The notes under the pieces: model-generated | Told to the model about the DNA's origin: nothing | Databases searched by the model: none | Seen by the model: only the letters and a program-made list of their open reading frames with translations | Position numbers and translations under genes: made by a program | NCBI RefSeq assembly: GCF_036226765.1 | Contig: NZ_CP109017.1 | Span: 4,403,001 to 4,467,000 of the forward strand | Direction of reading: 5' to 3' | Source: Streptomyces sp. NBC_00670 | Lineage (GTDB): Bacteria > Actinomycetota > Actinomycetes > Streptomycetales > Streptomycetaceae | Length of the DNA: 64,000 bases | Shown: piece by piece, positions 34,892-44,328 of the stretch | How positions within the stretch are numbered: position 1 is the stretch's first letter | Layout of the letters: every line of letters begins with the position of its first letter

Positions 34892-35015
34892 TCAGCCCCT
34901 TCGCTGCCAGTGATCACTGGCGCGATGTGTGCACCCGGTGAAGGCCCGGAAAGCGTGGCGAATCGTCGTTACCGACGGGTACCAAAACGCCGCGACCCGG
35001 CATACCCTGCGGCTC

Positions 35016-36677
35016 ATGACCGACGCCCAGGCCCCCGCGCCGACCCCCCGCACGGCCACCCGGTCCACCCCGTCCGACCCGGACGCGGCGGCCGGCACCA
35101 ACCCCGTCGCCCCCGCCCCCGACGGCGTGCGCACGGCCGCCGACGTGGTGACGCCGGAGCTGGTCGCCCGGCTGGCCAAGGGCGTCGTCGGCTCCGGCCG
35201 CACCGCGAGCCACACCCCGTTCACCGGGGAGAAGCTCGCCGACCTGCCCGAGTCGACGCCCGAGGACGTACGGAAGGCGTTCGAGGAGGCCCGCGCCGCA
35301 CAGGCCGTCTGGGCGCAGGTGCCGGTCCGCGAGCGGGCCGCCGTGCTGCTCCGCTTCCACGACCTGCTCCTCGAACGCCAGGGCGAAGTCCTCGACCTCG
35401 TCCAGCTGGAGACCGGCAAGGCCCGGCTGCACGCCCACGAGGAGGTGCAGTCCGTCGCCGTCACCGCCCGCCACTACGGCCGCAGGGCGCGCGCCTACCT
35501 GCGGCCCAAGCGGCACACCGGCGCCGTACCCACCCTGACCAGGGTCACCGAACTGCGCCACCCGCGCGGCGTCGTCGGCCAGATCGCCCCCTGGAACTAC
35601 CCGCTGGAGCTGTCCGTCGGCGACGCGCTCCCCGCCTTCGTGGCGGGCAACGCGGTCGTCATGAAACCCGACACCGAGACCTGCCTGACCGCGCTGTGGG
35701 CCCGTGACCTGCTGATCGAGGCAGGGCTGCCGGACGGGGTCTTCCAGGTCGTGCTCGGCGAGGGCCCGGTCGTGGGGCCCGAGGTCGTCCGGTACGCCGA
35801 CTACGTCTCCTTCACCGGCTCCACCCGCACCGGCCGCGAGGTCGCGCAGGGCGCCGCCGCCCGCCTCGTCGGCGTCTCGCTCGAACTCGGCGGCAAGAAC
35901 GCCATGCTGGTGCTGGACGACGCGGACGTCGAGAAGGCCGCCGCCGGCGCCGTCCGCGCCTGCTTCTCCTCCGCCGGACAGCTCTGCATCTCCATCGAAC
36001 GGCTGTACGTCCACGAGTCGGTCGCCGACGCCTTCCTGGAGCGCTTCGCCGCCCGTACGAAGGCCATGCGGCTCGGCACCTCCCTCGCCTACGGCGCCGA
36101 CATGGGCTCGCTCGTCGGCGAGCGCCAGCTGGAGACCGTCACCCGGCACGTGGAGGAGGCCGTCGCCAAGGGCGCCCGGGTCGTCGCCGGGGGCGTGCCC
36201 CGCCCGGACATCGGCCCGTACTTCTACGAGCCGACCATCCTCGAAGGCGTCGAGACCCCCATGTCCGTCTGCGGCGAGGAGACCTTCGGCCCGGTCGTCT
36301 CCGTCTACCGCTTCGAACGCGACGACGAGGCGGTCGAACGCGCCAACGCCACGTCGTACGGGCTCAACGCGTCGGTCTGGACGAAGGACGCCCGGCGCGG
36401 CCGCGCGGTCGCCGCCCGGCTGCGCACCGGCACCGTCAACATCAACGAGGGGTACGCCTCCGCCTACGGCAGCGTCCAGTCGCCGATGGGCGGCATGAAG
36501 GACTCCGGCCTCGGCCGCCGCCACGGCTCCGAGGGCATCCTCAAGTACACCGAGGCCCAGACCGTCGCCCAGCAGCGGCTGCTGCCGATGGCCCCGTCGC
36601 TGGGCATGGACGACGAGAAGTACGTGGCGTTCATGAGCCGGAGCCTGCGGCTGATGAAGGCGCTGCGCCTCCGCTGA
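35016..36677 (+). CDS. NAD(P)-dependent aldehyde dehydrogenase (succinic semialdehyde dehydrogenase type)
   Basis: 553 aa. The N-terminal 60 residues are Ala/Pro/Thr-rich. The ALDH core has IAPWNYPLELSVGDALPAFVAGNAVVMKP, FTGSTRTGREV, LELGGKN (general base Glu) and SSAGQLCISIERL with the catalytic Cys. The sequence fits the actinobacterial succinic semialdehyde dehydrogenase GabD2 group, which oxidises succinate semialdehyde to succinate; the exact substrate is an inference. The ATG start at 35016 (MTDAQAPAPTPRTA) is chosen after an upstream in-frame ATG without family similarity. A GMC oxidoreductase gene follows 68 bp later, in the same orientation. Confidence 0.85.
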   Translation: MTDAQAPAPTPRTATRSTPSDPDAAAGTNPVAPAPDGVRTAADVVTPELVARLAKGVVGSGRTASHTPFTGEKLADLPESTPEDVRKAFEEARAAQAVWAQVPVRERAAVLLRFHDLLLERQGEVLDLVQLETGKARLHAHEEVQSVAVTARHYGRRARAYLRPKRHTGAVPTLTRVTELRHPRGVVGQIAPWNYPLELSVGDALPAFVAGNAVVMKPDTETCLTALWARDLLIEAGLPDGVFQVVLGEGPVVGPEVVRYADYVSFTGSTRTGREVAQGAAARLVGVSLELGGKNAMLVLDDADVEKAAAGAVRACFSSAGQLCISIERLYVHESVADAFLERFAARTKAMRLGTSLAYGADMGSLVGERQLETVTRHVEEAVAKGARVVAGGVPRPDIGPYFYEPTILEGVETPMSVCGEETFGPVVSVYRFERDDEAVERANATSYGLNASVWTKDARRGRAVAARLRTGTVNINEGYASAYGSVQSPMGGMKDSGLGRRHGSEGILKYTEAQTVAQQRLLPMAPSLGMDDEKYVAFMSRSLRLMKALRLR

Positions 36678-36735
36678 CCCACCCCACCACCGCCCGTTCT
36701 CAACGGACCCACCCCACCACCGCCCGTTCTCAACG
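36676..36735. repeat. 30-bp perfect tandem duplication before the GMC oxidoreductase gene
   Basis: A 30-bp unit starting GACCCACCCCACCACCGC occurs at 36676-36705 and is repeated exactly at 36706-36735. The first copy begins on the ALDH stop codon and the second supplies the spacing to the GAGGAGAG RBS of the next gene. Confidence 0.95.
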
Positions 36736-36745
36736 AGGAGAGCAC

Positions 36746-38551
36746 GTGTCGCAGGAGAACTCTGTCCAGACCCGGGACGAGAACGGGTACGACTACGACG
36801 TCCTCGTCGTCGGCTCCGGCTTCGGCGGCTCCGTCACCGCCCTCCGGCTGACCGAGAAGGGCTACCGCGTCGGCGTCCTGGAGGCCGGCCGCCGCTTCGC
36901 CCGGGAGACGCTGCCGAAGAACTCCTGGGACCTGAAGAACTACCTCTGGGCACCGCGCCTCGGCATGTACGGCATCCAGCGCATCCATCTGCTCGGCAAC
37001 GTCATGGTGCTGGCCGGCGCGGGCGTCGGCGGCGGCTCCCTCAACTACGCCAACACCCTCTACGTCCCGCCGAAAGCCTTCTTCGACGACCCCCAGTGGC
37101 GCGACATCACGGACTGGGAGAAGGAGCTCCGGCCGTACTACGACCAGGCCCGGCGCATGCTCGGCGTACGGCTCAACCCGACGATGACCCCCTCCGACGT
37201 CCACCTCAAGGCGGCGGCCGAGCGGATGGGCGTCGGCGACACCTTCCACCTGGCGCCCGTCGGCGTGTTCTTCGGCGACGGCAAGGACGCCACCGGTGAG
37301 GCCGAGGCCGCGCCGGGCGCGGAGGTGCCCGACCCCTACTTCGGCGGGGCCGGGCCCGCCCGGCGGGCCTGCACCGAGTGCGGCGAGTGCATGACCGGCT
37401 GCCGGCACGGCGCCAAGAACACCCTCAACGAGAACTACCTCCACCTCGCCGAGAAGGCGGGCGCGGTCGTGCACCCCATGACCACCGTCGTCTCGGTGAC
37501 CGACGACTCGCGCGGCGGTTACGCCGTCGCCACCCTCCCCACCGACGACCGCCGCAAGGGCGCCGGACGCCTCTTCACCGCCCGCCGGGTCGTCCTCGCG
37601 GCCGGCACGTACGGCACCCAGACACTGCTGCACCGCATGAAGGCCGGCCGCCAGCTGCCGCACCTCTCGCCGCGGCTGGGCGAGCTGACCCGTACCAACT
37701 CCGAGGCGCTGGTCGGCGCGCAGACCGACGACCGCCGCTACCGCAAGGCGCACGGCGCGCCCCGGGCCGACTTCACGCGCGGCGTCGCCATCACGTCGTC
37801 CGTCCACCCGGACGCCAGCACCCACATCGAACCGGTGCGCTACGGCAAGGGCTCCAACTCGATGGGCGGCCTGTCCATCCTTCAGGTGCCGTACGCGGAG
37901 GGCGGCTCGCGGGCGCTGGCCTGGCTGGCGAACGTGGCCCGGCATCCGCTGCTGATGGTGCGGTCGCTGTCCAACCGGCGGTGGTCGGAGCGGACCATCA
38001 TCGGGCTGGTCATGCAGTCGCTGGACAATTCCCTGACGACGTATCTGAAGCCCAGCGGCACGGGCAAGGGGCTGCTGACGGCACGGCAGGGGCACGGCGC
38101 CCCCAACCCGAAGCAGATCAGGGCGGCCTCCGAGGCCGCGACCGCCCTCGCCGAGGAGATCAACGGCTTCGCCGGCAGCAACGTCGGCGAACTCATGGGC
38201 ACCCCGCTCACCGCGCACTTCCTCGGCGGCTGCCCCATCGGCGACTCGCCCGACACCGGCGTGATCGACCCGTACCACCGGCTCCACGGCCATCCCGGCA
38301 TCTCCGTGGTGGACGGTTCGGCCGTCTCCGCCAACCTCGGCGTCAACCCGTCGCTCACCATCACGGCGCAGGCCGAGCGGGCGATGTCGTACTGGCCCAA
38401 CAAGGGCGAGGCGGACCCGCGTCCGGCGCCGGGGACTGCGTACGTGCGCCTCGACCCGGTTCAGCCGCGCCACCCGGCGGTCCCGGCGGAAGCGTTCGGC
38501 GCGCTGCGGCTGCCGTTCCTGGGGGTGCCGGCGGTGCCGCCGAAGAAGTAG
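36746..38551 (+). CDS. GMC-family FAD oxidoreductase (ChoD-like)
   Basis: 601 aa. The FAD-binding dinucleotide fold is VLVVGSGFGGSVTALRL (about 19-35), followed by VLAGAGVGGGSLNYANTLY. A Cys-rich stretch ACTECGECMTGCRHGAKNTL (shown in part) occurs at about 209-228, as in mycobacterial ChoD (Rv3409c), which is also located near guaB/guaB3. The C-terminal GMC signature is VVDGSAVSANLGVNPSLTI. It is expected to oxidise a hydroxyl of a sterol- or glucose-like substrate. The Cys cluster suggests an Fe-S or zinc site. GTG 36746 has GAGGAGAGC upstream. Cholesterol as substrate is not proven. Confidence 0.88.
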   Translation: MSQENSVQTRDENGYDYDVLVVGSGFGGSVTALRLTEKGYRVGVLEAGRRFARETLPKNSWDLKNYLWAPRLGMYGIQRIHLLGNVMVLAGAGVGGGSLNYANTLYVPPKAFFDDPQWRDITDWEKELRPYYDQARRMLGVRLNPTMTPSDVHLKAAAERMGVGDTFHLAPVGVFFGDGKDATGEAEAAPGAEVPDPYFGGAGPARRACTECGECMTGCRHGAKNTLNENYLHLAEKAGAVVHPMTTVVSVTDDSRGGYAVATLPTDDRRKGAGRLFTARRVVLAAGTYGTQTLLHRMKAGRQLPHLSPRLGELTRTNSEALVGAQTDDRRYRKAHGAPRADFTRGVAITSSVHPDASTHIEPVRYGKGSNSMGGLSILQVPYAEGGSRALAWLANVARHPLLMVRSLSNRRWSERTIIGLVMQSLDNSLTTYLKPSGTGKGLLTARQGHGAPNPKQIRAASEAATALAEEINGFAGSNVGELMGTPLTAHFLGGCPIGDSPDTGVIDPYHRLHGHPGISVVDGSAVSANLGVNPSLTITAQAERAMSYWPNKGEADPRPAPGTAYVRLDPVQPRHPAVPAEAFGALRLPFLGVPAVPPKK

Positions 38552-38605
38552 GCCCTGCGCTTTCGGCCTTGCGGTTGCGGCTCTGCGCTTTCGGCCCTGC
38601 GCGGA

Positions 38606-38655
38606 CAGAGAAGAAGGACCTGTGCCCCCCTCCTGGCTCAGGTCCTTCTTCTCTG
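38606..38655. terminator. Bidirectional terminator between convergent genes
   Basis: CAGAGAAGAAGGACCTG and CAGGTCCTTCTTCTCTG form a perfect 17-bp stem with a 16-nt loop, 55 bp after the GMC gene and 58 bp after the convergent LAETG gene. Confidence 0.9.
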
Positions 38656-38712
38656 CCCCGCGAGCTGCTCTGCGAGGCGAGCGGCGGGCCTCCGGGGAGG
38701 CCCGCCGGGCGG

Positions 38713-39819
38713 TCAGGCGGCCGCGTTCCCGCTCTTGCGGCGGCGCACCGCGAACACCGCGCCCGCACCGGCGACGACGGCGATGCCGCCGACGAGTCCG
38801 ATGGTCGGGAGCATCGAGCTGGAGCCGGTCTCGGCGAGGCTGCCGGTGACCGGGAGCTCCGCGGCGCCGCCCTGCGGCTTCTTGCCGCCGGCCGGCTTCT
38901 CGCCCTTGTCACCCTTGTCGACCGGAGTGGCCTGACCCGGGTTCTCGTTGTCGCTGCCGGGCTTGAGCACGGTGAACTCGTAGTAGCCGAAGGTGTTGTG
39001 GACGCAGTTCAGCTTCTCGTCCACGTAGCCGCCCAGGCCCACGGTGAAGCCGTCGCCGGCCGGGGCCTTGGCGGTGATGTCCAGGCGCAGCTGGATGTCG
39101 ACGGTCTCCTTGGCGCCGAGGTCGGTCTCGCCGAAGAAGATGCCGTTGCCGAGGTCCTCAGAGATCGACTTCCAGGTCTTGGTCTCCGGGTCGAGGTACT
39201 GGACACGGGCGTAGTTGCTCAGCCAGTCCTTCTCGTTCTCGCTCACCGAGTCGTTGTCGACGAGCACGAACCAGTCCACCGTGCCGAGGGACTGGTCGCT
39301 GTGGTTGGCGGCGGTCAGCGTGAACTTGTGCCAGCCGCTGCCCGCGACGATCTTTCCGGGCAGCCCGGAGACGCCGATGGTCAGCGCGGAGCCGTCGTCG
39401 CCGTTGTCGTCGACAGGGCAGTCGGTCGGCTCGTCGGACGGGGTCTCCTTGGCCGTCGAGCCGTTGCTCGGGGTGGCCGGGGCGGAGGACGAGGACGTGC
39501 CGTCCGGCTGCTCGCCGGTCTTGTCGGTCCCGTCGGCGTCGCCGGTCTTGTCGTCCGCGGAGTCGGAGCCGTCCGTGGACGTGGTGTCGTCGCCGGACGT
39601 GCTCGTGTCACCCGAGCCGTCGGCGTCGTCGCCGGAGGTGGGGGCCGTGCCGGTGGTGGTGTCGTCGGACGGCGTGGTGCCCGTCGTCTCGGTGGACTGG
39701 GCCGTCCCGGTGCCGGTGGACGGGTCGGTGTCGGCGAAGGCGGCACCCGCCGCCATCAGCGACAGCGGGGCTATGGCAGCCGTCGCGGCAGCGGTGACCA
39801 GAGCGCGGCGAAGCTTCAT
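38713..39819 (-). CDS. Sortase-anchored secreted protein with LPVTG and LAETG motifs
   Basis: 368 aa. The signal peptide is MKLRRALVTAAATAAIAPLSLMAAGAAFA (given in part: MKLRRALVTAAATAAIAPLS). A Ser/Thr/Asp-rich low-complexity region runs about 30-125, then a folded domain about 130-300 (SALTIGVSGLPGKIV, SDQSLGTVDWFVL, NTFGYYEFTVL). The C-terminus reads LPVTGSLAETG, then a membrane helix (GLVGGIAVVAGAGAVF) and RRRKS, a sorting signal. LAXTG is the class E sortase motif of Streptomyces, and LPXTG is the class A motif; here both sit one residue apart. ATG 39819 has GAGG upstream. It probably sits on the cell wall. Confidence 0.92.
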   Translation of the reverse strand: MKLRRALVTAAATAAIAPLSLMAAGAAFADTDPSTGTGTAQSTETTGTTPSDDTTTGTAPTSGDDADGSGDTSTSGDDTTSTDGSDSADDKTGDADGTDKTGEQPDGTSSSSAPATPSNGSTAKETPSDEPTDCPVDDNGDDGSALTIGVSGLPGKIVAGSGWHKFTLTAANHSDQSLGTVDWFVLVDNDSVSENEKDWLSNYARVQYLDPETKTWKSISEDLGNGIFFGETDLGAKETVDIQLRLDITAKAPAGDGFTVGLGGYVDEKLNCVHNTFGYYEFTVLKPGSDNENPGQATPVDKGDKGEKPAGGKKPQGGAAELPVTGSLAETGSSSMLPTIGLVGGIAVVAGAGAVFAVRRRKSGNAAA

Positions 39820-40378
39820 GAAGACCTCGAGGAGTCGGGCGTACCGCCCCCCTGGCGGTACGAACGGCGGAGGCCTCCGCGTGTGGGGCGCGGGTGTGGC
39901 CCTTGGTTCCGATGGTGTGACCGACCGCAACCGGCAATGGTTGTCCCCGTCTTCACGAGATTCTTATGTGGAGTGGGTCACACGGAGGGCGGGGTGCGCG
40001 AAGGGCCCCGTGGAACCCGCCGGTGCGGCGGGCGTGATGTTCCACGGGGCCCTTCTCTGCGCCGGCACCGGCGGTCAGGGCGGCACCGGTGCCGGGGGAA
40101 CGGCGCGGGGGAGGGGAGCGCCGTCGACATGTGGTTGTTCGTCGCCGGTCGGCCCCGGGCGTCCCCGGGACCGGCCGTCTCTTGGGTGACCGGGCTGCTG
40201 TCCCCTGCCGTCCGGTCACAACCCTGGGGCGAGGTCCCACGACGCACGGCGTGCATCCCGTACGTCTCATCGCCCCAGCGGAGCCACGCGTGGTTTCTTC
40301 GGGCCCGCCCCTGGCTGGCACGGACACCTCTACCAACGACGAGTTGTGGCGTGGGTCACGCGCTGGAGGAAGAGATGT
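39820..40378. other. 559-bp intergenic region
   Basis: The region holds the promoter of the LAETG gene on the minus strand at its left end, a long hairpin at 40001-40054 (listed separately) and otherwise GC-rich DNA with several frames of weak coding character. I see no supported gene in it. The right end carries the end of the chorismate mutase unit. Confidence 0.5.
40001..40054. terminator. Long hairpin in the 39.8-40.4 kb intergenic space
   Basis: AAGGGCCCCGTGGAAC pairs with GTTCCACGGGGCCCTT over 16 perfect base pairs, enclosing a smaller CCCGCCG-GTG-CGGCGGG hairpin. It may stop transcripts from either side, but no close upstream gene ends at it, so a small transcribed RNA is possible. 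Confidence 0.6.
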
Positions 40379-40693
40379 TCAGACGCGGCCGCGGCACAGC
40401 TCGAGCAGGGTCATGGCGAGGGTGGTACCGGGCTTGCCGAGGGCGTCGCTGTAGCGGCCGAGGATCTCCATCTCGCGGGAGAGGTTCACGCGGCGGCCGC
40501 CGGAGGCGATGCGGGCGTCCTGGATGACGGCGGAGACGGCCATGCGTTCCTGGACGAGGCCGAGGATGCGGTCGTCGAGGGCGTCGATGCGGTCGCGGGC
40601 GCCGGTGATGAGGCCGGCGGCCTCGGCGGTGCGGGCGCCGGTCTTCTCGGTGGTTCCGGTGGTTCCGGTGGTCTCGGGGTGGATCGCGGTCAT
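40379..40693 (-). CDS. Chorismate mutase (AroQ type)
   Basis: A 104-aa monofunctional AroQ chorismate mutase (chorismate to prephenate, the branch to Phe and Tyr). After a Thr/Gly-rich leader of about 26 residues come the three helices. They are GARDRIDALDDRILGLVQERMAVSAVIQD (shown in part), RIASGGRRVNLSREMEILGRY and GKPGTTLAMTLLELCRG. The catalytic Arg and Lys/Arg positions of RDRID and GRR are present. ATG 40693 has AAGGAG seven bases upstream. There is no signal peptide, so it is cytosolic. A hairpin and Phe/Tyr-codon leader peptide precede it on the same strand, suggesting attenuation by aromatic amino acids. Confidence 0.9.
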   Translation of the reverse strand: MTAIHPETTGTTGTTEKTGARTAEAAGLITGARDRIDALDDRILGLVQERMAVSAVIQDARIASGGRRVNLSREMEILGRYSDALGKPGTTLAMTLLELCRGRV

Positions 40694-40756
40694 CGGGGGC
40701 TCCTTGCCGGGTGTGGCTCTCGACGGCCCCGGGGTGACAGGTCCCGTACACGCAGA

Positions 40757-40785
40757 GCGCCCCGGGCCTGTGTGGCCCGGGGCGC
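40757..40785 (-). promoter_or_regulatory. Candidate transcription attenuator hairpin before chorismate mutase
   Basis: GCGCCCCGGGCC-5 nt-GGCCCGGGGCGC is a perfect 12-bp stem in the mRNA leader. The 3' arm may instead pair with ACCCCGGGGCCG immediately downstream, which would give an anti-terminator. A first hairpin at 40826-40847 overlaps the end of the leader peptide. Confidence 0.55.
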
Positions 40786-40808
40786 CTGGGAAGTCGCTTG
40801 TCAGTTGC

Positions 40809-40883
40809 TCAAGCAGCACGACCATGGCAGCCGGCGGGCCGGTTGCCATAGGTAAAGAGGAAGGTCGGGTGCGTGCTGAGCAT
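40809..40883 (-). CDS. Candidate leader peptide of chorismate mutase, 24 codons
   Basis: ATG 40883 starts a 24-codon frame that contains the string FLFTY (codons TTC CTC TTT ACC TAT), so two Phe and one Tyr, the products of the pathway controlled by the following gene. TTT and TAT are rare in this genome. No Shine-Dalgarno is present; a promoter six bases upstream makes it leaderless. A 10-bp hairpin (40826-40847) follows the FLFTY codons, then the terminator hairpin at 40757-40785. This is the layout of a classical attenuator. The frame also fits as spurious, so confidence is moderate. Confidence 0.5.
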   Translation of the reverse strand: MLSTHPTFLFTYGNRPAGCHGRAA

Positions 40884-40889
40884 GGGGCC

Positions 40890-40917
40890 AGTATGCCGTG
40901 CGGAAACGGCGCGTCCA
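40890..40917 (-). promoter_or_regulatory. Candidate promoter of the leaderless leader peptide
   Basis: TGGACG (40912-40917, minus strand), 16-nt spacer, CATACT (40890-40895). Transcription would start near the A of ATG 40883. Confidence 0.5.
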
Positions 40918-41048
40918 GTCGGGCCCGCATGATGAGACGGGCGCGGGGAAGCGACCCCCGCCCCGGCGAACCGTCGGCCGCGGCCCCCCGCCCGCCCCCG
41001 GTAGACTCGACCCCACACACCCCTTGCTCATCCGCCGGAAGGCAACCC

Positions 41049-42625
<1,577 letters not shown>

Positions 42626-42646
42626 ACCGCCCTCCGCGGGCGCTGC

Positions 42647-43144
42647 TCAGGTCCGCCGGAGGGTCCGCACCGGCTCTCCGGGTTTCCAGACCTGGACGAC
42701 CAGGTACGTGTCGTCCTCGACGGCGGTCCGCGTGACCTCCGTCAGCTCGGTGCGGAAGAGGTGGAACGGCTGCGGCGGTTCCACCTCTTCCACGTACCTG
42801 GCCCGCACCGCCGCGTCCGTCACCTCCACCGCCCGCCCGCAGATCCGTACGTCCCCGCCGCCCATCGCCGTGCCCGGGCCCTGGTTGGCCTGGAGCGCGA
42901 AGCGCGGATCGCGGCGCAGGTCGAGCGCCTTGAGCGAGTCCGGCATCATCCCGAACCACAGCTCGCCGTGGAGGAACCGCACCTCCATACCGCTGGTGCG
43001 TGGCGCACCGTCCTTGCGGAGGGTCGCCAGTGTGTGGTGGGTGAAGGCCTCGAAGCGCTCCTGGGCCGTCCGTGCCAGTTCCGGCTCGGCCGCCGCGAAC
43101 TCCGCCCATCGTGCGCGCGCCTGCGTGGTGTGCGTGGTGTCCAT
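42647..43144 (-). CDS. Pyridoxamine 5'-phosphate oxidase-fold (FMN/F420-binding) protein
   Basis: A 165-aa split-barrel protein. The strand pattern FEAFTHHTLATLRKDGAPRTSGMEVRFLHGELWFGMMPDSLKALDLRRDPRFAL is that of the PPOX family, in which a flavin (FMN or F420) is bound between subunits; the substrate is unknown. ATG 43144 (MDTTHTTQARARW) gives the family N-terminus and an ATG four codons earlier is an alternative. It is convergent with guaA with a gap of 23 bp and divergent from the class II aldolase gene, so its promoter lies at about 43145-43300. Confidence 0.87.
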   Translation of the reverse strand: MDTTHTTQARARWAEFAAAEPELARTAQERFEAFTHHTLATLRKDGAPRTSGMEVRFLHGELWFGMMPDSLKALDLRRDPRFALQANQGPGTAMGGGDVRICGRAVEVTDAAVRARYVEEVEPPQPFHLFRTELTEVTRTAVEDDTYLVVQVWKPGEPVRTLRRT

Positions 43145-43307
43145 ACGACCGAGCATCGCCCGCAAAGACGACACCTTCTGTCGGGTATTGCACAAGGCCG
43201 GTCGGCGCCTGGTCACCGCCCGCCAACTCTTCTCCGAAACCTCTGTCCTCCCGGGACGGACCGGCGGTAACTTCCGCCCCGTGAACGAAGCAAGTGCGGG
43301 AGCACAC

Positions 43308-44102
43308 ATGCACGGACCCACCCCGCCACCGCCCCTGCCCACCGACAAGCTCCGGTTCGCGCTGCCGCCCAAGCACGAGTCGACGGACGCCGAACGCCGC
43401 CACCGCAAGGAACGGCTGGCCGGAGCCCTGAGGCTGTTCGGCCGCCACGGATTCGAGGACGGGGTCTCCGGCCACATCACCGCACGCGACCCCGAGTTCA
43501 GCGACTGCTTCTGGGTCAACCCGTTCGGCATGCCGTTCGGGCACGTCACCGTGAGCGACCTGGTGATGGCCAACTCCGAGGGCCAGGTCGTCGAGGGGAA
43601 CTACCACGTCAACCAGGCCGCGTTCACCGTGCACGCGCAGGTGCACGCCGCCCGGCCCGACGTCGTCGCCGTCGCCCACTGCCACTCCGTGCACGGACGC
43701 GCCCAGGCCGCCCTCGGCGAACTCCTCGACCCGCTCACCCAGGAGAGCTGCGCGTTCTACGAGGACCACGCGGTGTACGAGGCCTACACCGGCGTCGCCG
43801 TGGACGCCGAGGAGGGCCGCCGGATCGCCGCCGCTCTCGGCAGCCGCAAGGCGCTGGTGCTGCGCAACCACGGACTGCTCACCGTCGGCGACTCCGTGGA
43901 CGCCGCGGCCTGGTGGTTCCTGTCGATGGAACGCTCCTGCCAGGTGCAGCTCGCCGCCCGCGCCGCCGGCCGCCCCGTGCTGATCGGCCACCGGCAGGCC
44001 ACCGCGACCCGGGAACAACTGGGCGGCGACCTCGTCGCCTGGATCAACTACCAGCCCCTGTGGCAGCACATCAGCCGCAGCGAACCGGACCTGCTGAGCT
44101 GA
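43308..44102 (+). CDS. Class II aldolase/adducin family protein
   Basis: 264 aa. Metal ligands are visible: HVNQAAFTVHAQVHAARPDVVAVAHCHSVHG contains the HxH pair, and LVLRNHGLLTVG holds the third His. Family members are fuculose/rhamnulose-phosphate aldolases, ribulose-phosphate epimerases or decarboxylases; this group (with an N-terminal KLRFALPPKHES) is uncharacterised. ATG 43308 has GGGAG seven bases upstream; GTG 43281 in the same frame lacks one. It stands alone, divergent from the PPOX-fold gene. Confidence 0.85.
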   Translation: MHGPTPPPPLPTDKLRFALPPKHESTDAERRHRKERLAGALRLFGRHGFEDGVSGHITARDPEFSDCFWVNPFGMPFGHVTVSDLVMANSEGQVVEGNYHVNQAAFTVHAQVHAARPDVVAVAHCHSVHGRAQAALGELLDPLTQESCAFYEDHAVYEAYTGVAVDAEEGRRIAAALGSRKALVLRNHGLLTVGDSVDAAAWWFLSMERSCQVQLAARAAGRPVLIGHRQATATREQLGGDLVAWINYQPLWQHISRSEPDLLS

Positions 44103-44328
44103 GCCCCCGGCCGGGCTCCCGACCGGGTCTCCGGCACGCGTGCACCACCCCTTCAGGCCCTCCGTCAACACGCGTATGGCGCATTCACCCCCACTGACCG
44201 GACCTGACCGGCGAGCACCCCTCTGGGTACGGCACAATTCGTCGTCGCTGGGGAGTGGCAGACGGGCCGGACGCATCGCGGAACCGGCCGTACCAAGGCA
44301 CGGGACGTGGGGAAGGCGGGCATCGGGC

